Positions 50,801 through 63,000 of a stretch of DNA of 64,000 nucleotides are shown one piece after another. Numbering within the stretch: position 1 is the first letter of the stretch; every line of letters begins with the position of its first letter. Position numbers and translations under genes: made by a program. The stretch comes from Amphiduros pacificus (lineage: Eukaryota; Annelida; Polychaeta; Phyllodocida; Hesionidae), in assembly GCA_949316495.1 (NCBI GenBank), contig OX439005.1, positions 10,718,001-10,782,000 of the forward strand, read 5' to 3'. A model generated the notes under the pieces. It searched no databases and was not told the DNA's origin. It saw only the letters and a list, made by a program, of their open reading frames with translations.

Positions 50801-52552
50801 CGTTACCGTTGATCATCGGCACGTCAGAAATGATCAACGCTCAGCTCACTCCGAAAAATTGTTTTAAGGTGTATCTCACCCCAATGGACATCTTTGATTT
50901 TTTTTGGAGGCTGTAGCGATCAGCATGTATAAATGAAAAATTCAAAACCAATATTTAGCCCCTGTGTGACGTTACCGTTGATCAACGGCACGTCAGAAAT
51001 CGATTGGCTGGCTCTGAAATTTTGTTCTGAAGTGTATCTCACCCCACACCACATTTGTGATTTTTTTGGAGGCTGTAGTGATCAGCATGTATTCTTGAAA
51101 AATTCAAATTCAATATTTGGCCCCTGTGTGACGCTGCCGTTGATCATCGGCATGTCAGAAATCGCTCAGCTCGCTCCGAAAAATTGTTTTAAGGTGTATC
51201 TGACCCCAATGCACATCTTTGATATTTTTGGAGGCTGTAGTGATCAGCATGTATAAATGAAAAATTCAAAACCAATATTTAGCCCCTGTGTGACGTTACC
51301 GTTGATCAACGGCACGTCAGAAATCGCTCAGCTCGCTCCGAAAAATTGTTTGAAGGTGTATCTCACCCCAATGCACATATTTGATTTTTTTGGAGGCTGT
51401 AGTGATCAGCATGTATTTTTAAAAAATTCAAAACCAATATTTGGCCCCTTTCTGACGTTACCGTTGATCATCGGCACGTCAGAAATCGCTTAGCTCGCTC
51501 CGAAAAATTGTTTTAAGGTGTATCTCACCCCAATGCACATCTTTGATTTTTTTGGAGGCTGTTATGATCAGCATGTATAAATGAAAAATTCAAAACCAAT
51601 ATTTAGCCCCTGTGTGACGTTACCGTTGATCAACGGCACGTCAGAAATCGATTGGCTGGCTCTGAAATTTTGTTCTGAAGTGTATCTCACCCCACACCAC
51701 ATTTGTGATTTTTTTGGAGGCTGTAGTGATCAGCATGTATTCTTGAAAAATTCAAATTCAATATTTAGCCCCTGTGTGACGCTGCCGTTGATCATCGGCA
51801 TGTCACAAATCGATTGGGTGACTCTGAAATTTTGTTTGAAGGTGTATCTCACCCCTATGCACATCTTTGATTTTTTTGGAGGCTGTAGTGATCAGCATGT
51901 ATTCTTGAAAAATTCAAAACCAATATTTGGCCCCTTTCTGACGTTACCGTTGATCATCGGCACGTCAGAAATCGCTCAGGTCGCTCCGAAAAATTGTTTT
52001 AAAGTGTATCTGACCCCAATGCACATCTTTGATTTTTTTGGAGGCTGTAGTGATCAGCATGTATAAATGAAAAATTCAAAACCAATATTTGGCCCCTTTC
52101 TGACGTTACCGTTGATCATCGGCACGTCAGAAATCGCTCAGCTCGCTCCGAAAAATTGTTTTAAGGTGTATCTCACCCCAATGCACATCTTTGATTTTTT
52201 TGGAGGCTGTAGTGATCAGCATGTATTCTTGAAAAATTCAAATTCAATATTTGGCCCCTGTGTGATGCTGCCGTTGATCATCGGCATGTCACAAATCGAT
52301 TGGGTGACTCTGAAATTTTGTTTTAAGGTGTATCTCACCCCAATTCACATTTTTGATTTTTTTGGAGGCTGTAGTGATCAGCATTTATTCTTGAAAAATT
52401 CAAAACTAATATTTGGCCCCTTTCTGACGTTACCGTTGATCATCGGCACGTCAGAAATCGCTCAGCTCGCTCCGAAAAATTGTTTTAAGGTGTATCTCAC
52501 CCCAATGCACATCTTTGATTTTTTTGGAGGCTGTTATGATCAGCATGTATAA
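47847..52552 (+). repeat. Transitional module right of the HOR zone
   Basis: The left part copies 30,672-33,370, with one additional two-monomer stretch beginning at 48982. The right part (from about 50,710) is a further rearranged set of the same subtypes. It includes the only 6-base insertion of the window (50832-50837), a T8 run at 50898, and private changes at 51379, 51491, 52266 and 52351. Density of private changes is higher here than in the macro-repeats. Confidence 0.8.
50832..50837 (+). other. Unique 6-base insertion GATCAA
   Basis: The normal CAGAAATCGCTCAG reads CAGAAATGATCAACGCTCAG here. It is the only insertion larger than one base found in the window. With its flanks it recreates TGATCAACG, identical to the dyad core of the neighbouring subtype, which suggests template switching between dyads. 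With the T8 run at 50898 this monomer is 169 bp long. Confidence 0.85.
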
Positions 52553-55026
52553 ATGAAAAATTCAAAACCAATATTTAGCCCCTGTGTGACGTTACCGTTG
52601 ATCAACGGCACGTCAGAAATCGATTGGCTGGCTCTGAAATTTTGTTCTGAAGTGTATCTCACCCCACACCACATTTGTGATTTTTTTGGAGGCTGTAGTG
52701 ATCAGCATGTATTCTTGAAAAATTCAAATTCAATATTTAGCCCCTGTGTGACGCTGCCGTTGATCATCGGCATGTCACAAATCGATTGGGTGACTCTGAA
52801 ATTTTGTTTGAAGGTGTATCTGACCCCAATGCACATCTTTGATATTTTTGGAGGCTGTAGTGATCAGCATGTATAAATGAAAAATTCAAAACTAATATTT
52901 AGCCCCTGTGTGACGTTACCGTTGATCAACGGCACGTCAGAAATCGCTCAGCTCGCTCCGAAAAATTGTTTTAAGGTGTATCTCACCCCAATGCACATCT
53001 TTGATTTTTTTGGAGGCTGTAGTGATCAGCATGTATTCTTGAAAAATTCAAATTCAATATTTGGCCCCTGTGTGACGCTGCCGTTGATCATCGGCATGTC
53101 ACAAATCGATTGGGTGACTCTGAAATTTTGTTTTAAGGTGTATCTCACCCCAATTCACATCTTTGATTTTTTTGGAGGCTGTAGTGATCAGCATTTATTC
53201 TTGAAAAATTCAAAACTAATATTTGGCCCCTTTCTGACGTTACCGTTGATCATCGGCACGTTTGATTTTTTTGGAGGCTGTAGTGATCAGCATGTATTCT
53301 TGAAAAATTCAAAACCAATATTTGGCCCCTTTCTGACGTTACCGTTGATCATCGGCACGTCAGAAATCGCTCAGCTCGCTCCGAAAAATTGTTTTAAGGT
53401 GTATCTCACCCCAATGCACATCTTTGATTTTTTTGGAGGCTGTTGTGATCAGCATGTATAAATGAAAAATTCAAAACCAATATTTAGCCCCTGTGTGACG
53501 TTACCGTTGATCAACGGCACGTCAGAAATCGATTGGCTGGCTCTGAAATTTTGTTCTGAAGTGTATCTCACCCCACACCACATTTGTGATTTTTTTGGAG
53601 GCTGTAGTGATCAGCATGTATTCTTGAAAAATTCAAATTCAATATTTAGCCCCTGTGTGACGCTGCCGTTGATCATCGGCATGTCACAAATCGATTGGGT
53701 GACTCTGAAATTTTGTTTGAAGGTGTATCTCACCCCAATTCACATCTTTGATTTTTTTGGAGGCTGTAGTGATCAGCATGTATAAATGAAAAATTCAAAA
53801 CCAATATTTAGCCCCTGTGTGACGTTACCGTTGATCAACGGCACGTCAGAAATCGATTGGCTGGCTCTGAAATGTTGTTCTGAAGTGTATCTCACCCCAC
53901 ACCACATTTGTGATTTTTTTGGAGGCTGTAGTGATCAGCATGTATTCTTGAAAAATTCAAATTCAATATTTCGCCCCTGTGTGACGCTGCCGTTGATCAT
54001 CAGCACGTCAGAAATCGCTCAGCTCGCTCCGAAAAATTGTTTTAAGGTGTATCTCACCCCACACCACATTTGTGATTTTTTTGGAGGCTGTAGTGATCAG
54101 CATGTATTCTTGAAAAATTCAAAACCAATATTTGGCCCCTTTCTGACGTTACCGTTGATCATCGGCACGTCAGAAATCGCTCAGCTCGCTCCGAAATTTT
54201 GTTTAAAGGTGTATCCCACCCCAATGCACATCTTTGATTTTTTTGGAGGCTGTAGTGATCAGCATTTATTCTTGAAAAATTCAAAACTAATATTTGGCCC
54301 CTTTCTGACGTTACCGTTGATCATCGGCACGTCAGAAATCGCTCAGCTCGCTCCGAAAATTTGTTTGAAGGTGTATCTCACCCCACACCACATTTGTGAT
54401 TTTTTTGGAGGCTGTAGTGATCAGCATGTTTTTTAAAAAAATTCAAAACCAATATTTGGCCCCTTTCTGACGTTACCGTTGATCATCGGCACGTCAGAAA
54501 TCGCTCAGCTCGCTCCGAAAAATTGTTTTAAGGTGTATCTCACCCCAATGCACATCTTTGATTTTTTTGGAGGCTGTAGTGATCAGCATGTATTCTTGAA
54601 AAATTCAAATTCAATATTTGGCCCCTGTGTGACGCTGCCGTTGATCATCGGCATGTCACAAATCGATTGGGTGACTCTGAAATTTTGTTTGAAGGTGTAT
54701 CTCACCCCAATTCACATCTTTGATTTTTTTGGAGGCTGTAGTGATCAGCATTTATTCTTGAAAAATTCAAAACTAATATTTGGCCCCTTTCTGACGTTAC
54801 CGTTGATCATCGGCACGTCAGAAATCGCTCAGCTCGCTCCGAAAATTTGTTTGAAGGTGTATCTCACCCCACACCACATTTGTGATTTTTTTGGAGGCTG
54901 TAGTGATCAGCATGTTTTTTAAAAAAATTCAAAACCAATATTTGGCCCCTTTCTGACGTTACCGTTGATCATCGGCACGTCAGAAATCGCTCAGCTCGCT
55001 CCGAAAAATTGTTTTAAGGTGTATCT
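52553..55026 (+). repeat. Composite module at the return to macro-repeat type
   Basis: Positions 52,553-53,461 match 4,610-5,518 (offset 47,943), including the 63-base deletion. Positions 53,786-54,964 match 2,828-4,006 (offset 50,958). The two parts are collinear with macro-repeat copy 1 but in reversed order along the array, so a large exchange or block duplication brought them together. Confidence 0.8.
53201..53299 (+). repeat. Truncated 99-bp monomer, composite module
   Basis: The deletion junction is the same, at about 53,261. It shows that the module at 52.5-53.5 kb derives from the macro-repeat lineage, although the units on its left are of HOR type. Confidence 0.93.
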
Positions 55027-57070
55027 CACCCCAATGCACATCTTTGATTTTTTTGGAGGCTGTAGTGATCAGCATGTATTCTTGAAATATTCAAATTCAA
55101 TATTTGGCCCCTGTGTGACGCTGCCGTTGATCATCGGCATGTCACAAATCGATTGGGTGACTCTGAAATTTTGTTTGAAGGTGTATCTCACCCCAATTCA
55201 CATCTTTGATTTTTTTGGAGGCTGTAGTGATCAGCATTTATTCTTGAAAAATTCAAAACTAATATTTGGCCCCTTTCTGACGTTACCGTTGATCATCGGC
55301 ACGTCAGAAATCGCTCAGGTCGCTCCGAAAAATTGTTTTAAAGTGTATCTGACCCCAATGCACATCTTTGATTTTTTTGGAGGCTGTAGTGATCAGCATG
55401 TATTCTTGAAAAATTCAAAACCAATATTTGGCCCCTTTCTGACGTTACCGTTGATCATCGGCACGTCAGAAATCGCTCAGCTCGCTCCGAAAAATTGTTT
55501 TAAGGTGTATCTCACCCCAATGCACATCTTTGATTTTTTTGGAGGCTGTTATGATCAGCATGTATAAATGAAAAATTCAAAACCAATATTTAGCCCCTGT
55601 GTGACGTTACCGTTGATCAACGGCACGTCAGAAATCGATTGGCTGGCTCTGAAATTTTGTTCTGAAGAGTATCTCACCCCACACCACATTTGTGATTTTT
55701 TTGGAGGCTGTAGTGATCAGCATGTATTCTTGAAAAATTCAAATTCAATATTTAGCCCCTGTGTGACGCTGCCGTTGATCATCGGCATGTCACAAATCGA
55801 TTGGGTGACTCTGAAATTTTGTTTGAAGGTGTATCTGACCCCAATGCACATCTTTGATATTTTTGGAGGCTGTAGTGATCAGCATGTATAAATGAAAAAT
55901 TCAAAACTAATATTTAGCCCCTGTGTGACGTTACCGTTGATCAACGGCACGTCAGAAATCGCTCAGCTCGCTCCGAAAAATTGTTTTAAGGTGTATCTCA
56001 CCCCAATGCACATCTTTGATTTTTTTGGAGGCTGTAGTGATCAGCATGTATTCTTGAAAAATTCAAATTCAATATTTGGCCCCTGTGTGACGCTGCCGTT
56101 GATCATCGGCATGTCACAAATCGATTGGGTGACTCTGAAATTTTGTTTTAAGGTGTATCTCACCCCAATTCACATCTTTGATTTTTTTGGAGGCTGTAGT
56201 GATCAGCATTTATTCTTGAAAAATTAAAAACTAATATTTGGCCCCTTTCTGACGTTACCGTTGATCATCGGCACATTAGAAATCGCTCAGCTCGCTCCGA
56301 AATTTTGTTTAAAGGTGTATCCCACCCCAATGCACATCTTTGATTTTTTTGGAGGCTGTAGTGATCAGCATTTATTCTTGAAAAATTCAAAACCAATATT
56401 TAGCCCCTGTGTGACGTTACCGTTGATCAACGGCACGTCAGAAATCGATTAGCTGGCTCTGAAATTTTGTTCTGAAGTGTATCTCACCCCACACCACATT
56501 TGTGATTTTTTTGGAGGCTGTAGTGATCAGCATGTATTCTTGAAAAATTCAAATTCAATATTTGGCCCCTGTGTGACGCTGCCGTTGATCATCGGCATGT
56601 CAGAAATCGCTCAGCTCGCTCCGAAAAATTGTTTTAAGGTGTATCTCACCCCAATGCACATCTTTGATTTTTTTGGAGGCTGTAGTGATCAGCATGTATT
56701 CTTGAAAAATTCAAATTCAATATTTGGCCCCTGTGTGACGCTGCCGTTGATCATCGGCATGTCACAAATCGATTGGGTGACTCTGAAATTTTGTTTGAAG
56801 GTGTATCTCACCCCAATTCACATCTTTGATTTTTTTGGAGGCTGTAGTGATCAGCATTTATTCTTGAAAAATTCAAAACTAATATTTGGCCCCTTTCTGA
56901 CGTTACCGTTGATCATCGGCACGTCAGAAATCGCTCAGGTCGCTCCGAAAATTTGTTTGAAGGTGTATCTCACCCCACACCACATTTGTGATTTTTTTGG
57001 AGGCTGTAGTGATCAGCATGTTTTTTAAAAAAATTCAAAACCAATATTTGGCCCCTTTCTGACGTTACCG
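55027..57070 (+). repeat. Second copy of the 6.1-8.2 kb module
   Basis: This module aligns with 6,113-8,156 at offset 48,914, including the private AAGAGTAT change (55668 for 6754). It is the left end of a block duplication of at least 9 kb that runs off the right edge of the window. Confidence 0.88.
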
Positions 57071-60000
57071 TTGATCATCGGCACGTCAGAAATCGCTCAG
57101 CTCGCTCCGAAAAATTGTTTTAAGGTGTATCTCACCCCAATGCACATCTTTGATTTTTTTGGAGGCTGTAGTGATCAGCATGTATTCTTGAAATATTCAA
57201 ATTCAATATTTGGCCCCTGTGTGACGCTGCCGTTGATCATCGGCATGTCACAAATCGATTGGGTGACTCTGAAATTTTGTTTGAAGGTGTATCTCACCCC
57301 AATTCACATCTTTGATTTTTTTGGAGGCTGTAGTGATCAGCATTTATTCTTGAAAAATTCAAAACTAATATTTGGCCCCTTTCTGACGTTACCGTTGATC
57401 ATCGGCACGTCAGAAATCGCTCAGGTCGCTCCGAAAAATTGTTTTAAAGTGTATCTGACCCCAATGCACATCTTTGATTTTTTTGGAGGCTGTAGTGATC
57501 AGCATGTATTCTTGAAAAATTCAAAACCAATATTTGGCCCCTTTCTGACGTTACCGTTGATCATCGGCACGTCAGAAATCGCTCAGCTCGCTCCGAAAAA
57601 TTGTTTTAAGGTGTATCTCACCCCAATGCACATCTTTGATTTTTTTGGAGGCTGTTATGATCAGCATGTATAAATGAAAAATTCAAAACCAATATTTAGC
57701 CCCTGTGTGACGTTACCGTTGATCAACGGCACGTCAGAAATCGATTGGCTGGCTCTGAAATTTTGTTCTGAAGTGTATCTCACCCCACACCACATTTGTG
57801 ATTTTTTTGGAGGCTGTAGTGATCAGCATGTATTCTTGAAAAATTCAAATTCAATATTTAGCCCCTGTGTGACGCTGCCGTTGATCATCGGCATGTCACA
57901 AATCGATTGGGTGACTCTGAAATTTTGTTTGAAGGTGTATCTGACCCCAATGCACATCTTTGATATTTTTGGAGGCTGTAGTGATCAGCATGTATAAATG
58001 AAAAATTCAAAACTAATATTTAGCCCCTGTGTGACGTTACCGTTGATCAACGGCACGTCAGAAATCGCTCAGCTCGCTCCGAAAAATTGTTTTAAGGTGT
58101 ATCTCACCCCAATGCACATCTTTGATTTTTTTGGAGGCTGTAGTGATCAGCATGTATTCTTGAAAAATTCAAATTCAATATTTGGCCCCTGTGTGACGCT
58201 GCCGTTGATCATCGGCATGTCACAAATCGATTGGGTGACTCTGAAATTTTGTTTTAAGGTGTATCTCACCCCAATTCACATCTTTGATTTTTTTGGAGGC
58301 TGTAGTGATCAGCATTTATTCTTGAAAAATTAAAAACTAATATTTGGCCCCTTTCTGACGTTACCGTTGATCATCGGCACATTAGAAATCGCTCAGCTCG
58401 CTCCGAAATTTTGTTTAAAGGTGTATCCCACCCGAATGCACATCTTTGATTTTTTTGGAGGCTGTAGTGATCAGCATTTATTCTTGAAAAATTCAAAACC
58501 AATATTTAGCCCCTGTGTGACGTTACCGTTGATCAACGGCACGTCAGAAATCGATTAGCTGGCTCTGAAATTTTGTTCTGAAGTGTATCTCACCCCACAC
58601 CACATTTGTGATTTTTTTGGAGGCTGTAGTGATCAGCATGTATTCTTGAAAAATTCAAATTCAATATTTGGCCCCTGTGTGACGCTGCCGTTGATCATCG
58701 GCATGTCAGAAATCGCTCAGCTCGCTCCGAAAAATTGTTTTAAGGTGTATCTGACCCCAATGCACATCTTTGATTTTTTTGGAGGCTGTAGTGATCAGCA
58801 TTTATTCTTGAAAAATTCAAAACTAATATTTGGCCACTTTCTGACGTTACCGTTGATCACCGGCACGTCAGAAATCGCTCAGCTCGCTCCGAAAAATTGT
58901 TTGAAGGTGTATCTCACCCCAATGCACATCTTTGATTTTTTTGGAGGCTGTAGTGATCAGCATGTATAAATGAAAAATTCAAAACCAATATTTAGCCCCT
59001 GTGTGACGTTACCGTTGATCAACGGCACGTCAGAAATCGATTGGCTGGCTCTGAAATGTTGTTCTGAAGTGTATCTCACCCCACACCACATTTGTGATTT
59101 TTTTGGAGGCTGTAGTGATCAGCATGTATTCTTGAAAAATTCAAATTCAATATTTCGCCCCTGTGTGACGCTGCCGTTGATCATCAGCACGTCAGAAATC
59201 GCTCAGCTCGCTCCGAAAAATTGTTTTAAGGTGTATCTCACCCCACACCACATTTGTGATTTTTTTGGAGGCTGTAGTGATCAGCATGTATTCTTGAAAA
59301 ATTCAAATTCAATATTTAGCCCCTGTGTGACGCTGCCGTTGATCATCGGCATGTCACAAATCGATTGGGTGACTCTGAAATTTTGTTTGAAGGTGTATCT
59401 CACCCCAATTCACATCTTTGATTTTTTTGGAGGCTGTAGTGATCAGCATGTATAAATGAAAAATTCAAAACCAATATTTAGCCCCTGTGTGACGTTACCG
59501 TTGATCAACGGCACGTCAGAAATCGATTGGCTGGCTCTGAAATGTTGTTCTGAAGTGTATCTCACCCCACACCACATTTGTGATTTTTTTGGAGGCTGTA
59601 GTGATCAGCATGTATTCTTGAAAAATTCAAATTCAATATTTCGCCCCTGTGTGACGCTGCCGTTGATCATCAGCACGTCAGAAATCGCTCAGCTCGCTCC
59701 GAAAAATTGTTTTAAGGTGTATCTCACCCCACACCACATTTGTGATTTTTTTGGAGGCTGTAGTGATCAGCATGTATTCTTGAAAAATTCAAAACCAATA
59801 TTTGGCCCCTTTCTGACGTTACCGTTGATCATCGGCACGTCAGAAATCGCTCAGCTCGCTCCGAAATTTTGTTTAAAGGTGTATCCCACCCCAATGCACA
59901 TCTTTGATTTTTTTGGAGGCTGTAGTGATCAGCATTTATTCTTGAAAAATTCAAAACTAATATTTGGCCCCTTTCTGACGTTACCGTTGATCATCGGCAC

Positions 60001-63000
60001 GTCAGAAATCGCTCAGCTCGCTCCGAAAATTTGTTTGAAGGTGTATCTCACCCCACACCACATTTGTGATTTTTTTGGAGGCTGTAGTGATCAGCATGTT
60101 TTTTAAAAAAATTCAAAACCAATATTTGGCCCCTTTCTGACGTTACCGTTGATCATCGGCACGTCAGAAATCGCTCAGCTCGCTCCGAAAAATTGTTTTA
60201 AGGTGTATCTCACCCCAATGCACATCTTTGATTTTTTTGGAGGCTGTAGTGATCAGCATGTATTCTTGAAAAATTCAAATTCAATATTTGGCCCCTGTGT
60301 GACGCTGCCGTTGATCATCGGCATGTCACAAATCGATTGGGTGACTCTGAAATTTTGTTTGAAGGTGTATCTCACCCCAATTCACATCTTTGATTTTTTT
60401 GGAGGCTGTAGTGATCAGCATTTATTCTTGAAAAATTCAAAACTAATATTTGGCCCCTTTCTGACGTTACCATTGATCATCGGCACGTCAGAAATCGCTC
60501 AGCTCGCTCCGAAAATTTGTTTGAAGGTGTATCTCACCCCACACCACATTTGTGATTTTTTTGGAGGCTGTAGTGATCAGCATGTTTTTTAAAAAAATTC
60601 AAAACCACTATTTGGCCCCTTTCTGACGTTACCATTGATCATCGGCACGTCAGAAATCGCTCAGCTCGCTCCGAAAAATTGTTTTAAGGTGTATCTCACC
60701 CCAATGCACATCTTTGATTTTTTTGGAGGCTGTAGTGATCAGCATGTATTCTTGAAAAATTCAAATTCAATATTTGGCCCCTGTGTGACGCTGCCGTTGA
60801 TCATCGGCATGTCACAAATCGATTGGGTGACTCTGAAATTTTGTTTGAAGGTGTATCTCACCCCAATTCACATCTTTGATTTTTTTGGAGGCTGTAGTGA
60901 TCAGCATTTATTCTTGAAAAATTCAAAACTAATATTTGGCCACTTTCTGACGTTACCGTTGATCATCGGCACGTCAGAAATCGCTCAGGTCGCTCCGAAA
61001 AATTGTTTTAAAGTGTATCTGACCCCAATGCACATCTTTGATTTTTTTGGAGGCTGTTATGATCAGCATGTATAAATGAAAAATTCAAAACCAATATTTA
61101 GCCCCTGTGTGACGTTACCGTTGATCAACGGCACGTCAGAAATCGATTGGCTGGCTCTGAAATTTTGTTCTGAAGTGTATCTCACCCCACACCACATTTG
61201 TGATTTTTTTGGAGGCTGTAGTGATCAGCATGTATTCTTGAAAAATTCAAATTCAATATTTAGCCCCTGTGTAACGCTGCCGTTGATCATCGGCATGTCA
61301 CAAATCGATTGGGTGACTCTGAAATTTTGTTTGAAGGTGTATCTGACCCCAATGCACATCTTTGATATTTTTGGAGGCTGTAGTGATCAGCATGTATAAA
61401 TGAAAAATTCAAAACTAATATTTAGCCCCTGTGTGACGTTACCGTTGATCAACGGCACGTCAGAAATCGCTCAGCTCGCTCCGAAAAATTGTTTTAAGGT
61501 GTATCTCACCCCAATGCACATCTTTGATTTTTTTGGAGGCTGTAGTGATCAGCATGTATTCTTGAAAAATTCAAATTCAATATTTGGCCCCTGTGTGACG
61601 CTGCCGTTGATCATCGGCATGTCACAAATCGATTGGGTGACTCTGAAATTTTGTTTTAAGGTGTATCTCACCCCAATTCACATCTTTGATTTTTTTGGAG
61701 GCTGTAGTGATCAGCATTTATTCTTGAAAAATTCAAAACTAATATTTGGCCCCTTTCTGACGTTACCGTTGATCATCGGCACGTTTGATTTTTTTGGAGG
61801 CTGTAGTGATCAGCATGTATTCTTGAAAAATTCAAAACCAATATTTGGCCCCTTTCTGACGTTACCGTTGATCATCGGCACGTCAGAAATCGCTCAGCTC
61901 GCTCCGAAAAATTGTTTTAAGGTGTATCTCACCCCAATGCACATCTTTGATTTTTTTGGAGGCTGTTGTGATCAGCATGTATAAATGAAAAATTCAAAAC
62001 CAATATTTAGCCCCTGTGTGACGTTACCGTTGATCAACGGCACGTCAGAAATCGATTGGCTGGCTCTGAAATTTTGTTCTGAAGTGTATCTCACCCCACA
62101 CCACATTTGTGATTTTTTTGGAGGCTGTAGTGATCAGCATGTATTCTTGAAAAATTTAAATTCAATATTTAGCCCCTGTGTGACGCTGCCGTTGATCATC
62201 GGCATGTCACAAATCGATTGGGTGACTCTGAAATTTTGTTTGAAGGTGTATCTCACCCCTATGCACATCTTTGATTTTTTTGGAGGCTGTAGTGATCAGC
62301 ATGTATTCTTGAAAAATTCAAAACCAAAATTTGGCCCCTTTCTGACGTTACCGTTGATCATCGGCACGTGAGAAATCGTTCAGCTCGCTCCGAAATTTTG
62401 TTTAAAGTTGTATCCCACCCCAATGCACATCTTTGATTTTTTTTGGAGGCTGTAGTGATCAGCATTTATTCTTGAAAAATTCAAAACTAATATTTGGCCC
62501 CTTTCTGACGTTACCGTTGATCATCGGCACATTAGAAATCGCTCAGCTCGCTCCGAAATTTTGTTTAAAGGTGTATCCCACCCCAATGCACATCTTTGAT
62601 TTTTTTGGAGGCTGTAGTGATCAGCATTTATTCTTGAAAAATTCAAAACTAATATTTGGCCCCTTTCTGACGTTACCGTTGATCATCGGCACGTCAGAAA
62701 TCGCTCAGCTTGCTCCGAAAAATTGTTTGAAGGTGTATCTGACCCCAATGCACATCTTTGATTTTTTTTGGAGGCTGTAGTGATCAGCATGTATTCTTGA
62801 AAAATTCAAAACCAATATTTAGCCCCTGTGTGACGTTACCGTTGATCAACGGCACGTCAGAAATCGATTGGCTGGCTCTGAAATTTTGTTCTGAAGTGTA
62901 TCTCACCCCACACCACATTTGTGATTTTTTTGGAGGCTGTAGTGATCAGCATGTATTCTTGAAAAATTCAAATTCAATATTTGGCCCCTGTGTGACGCTG

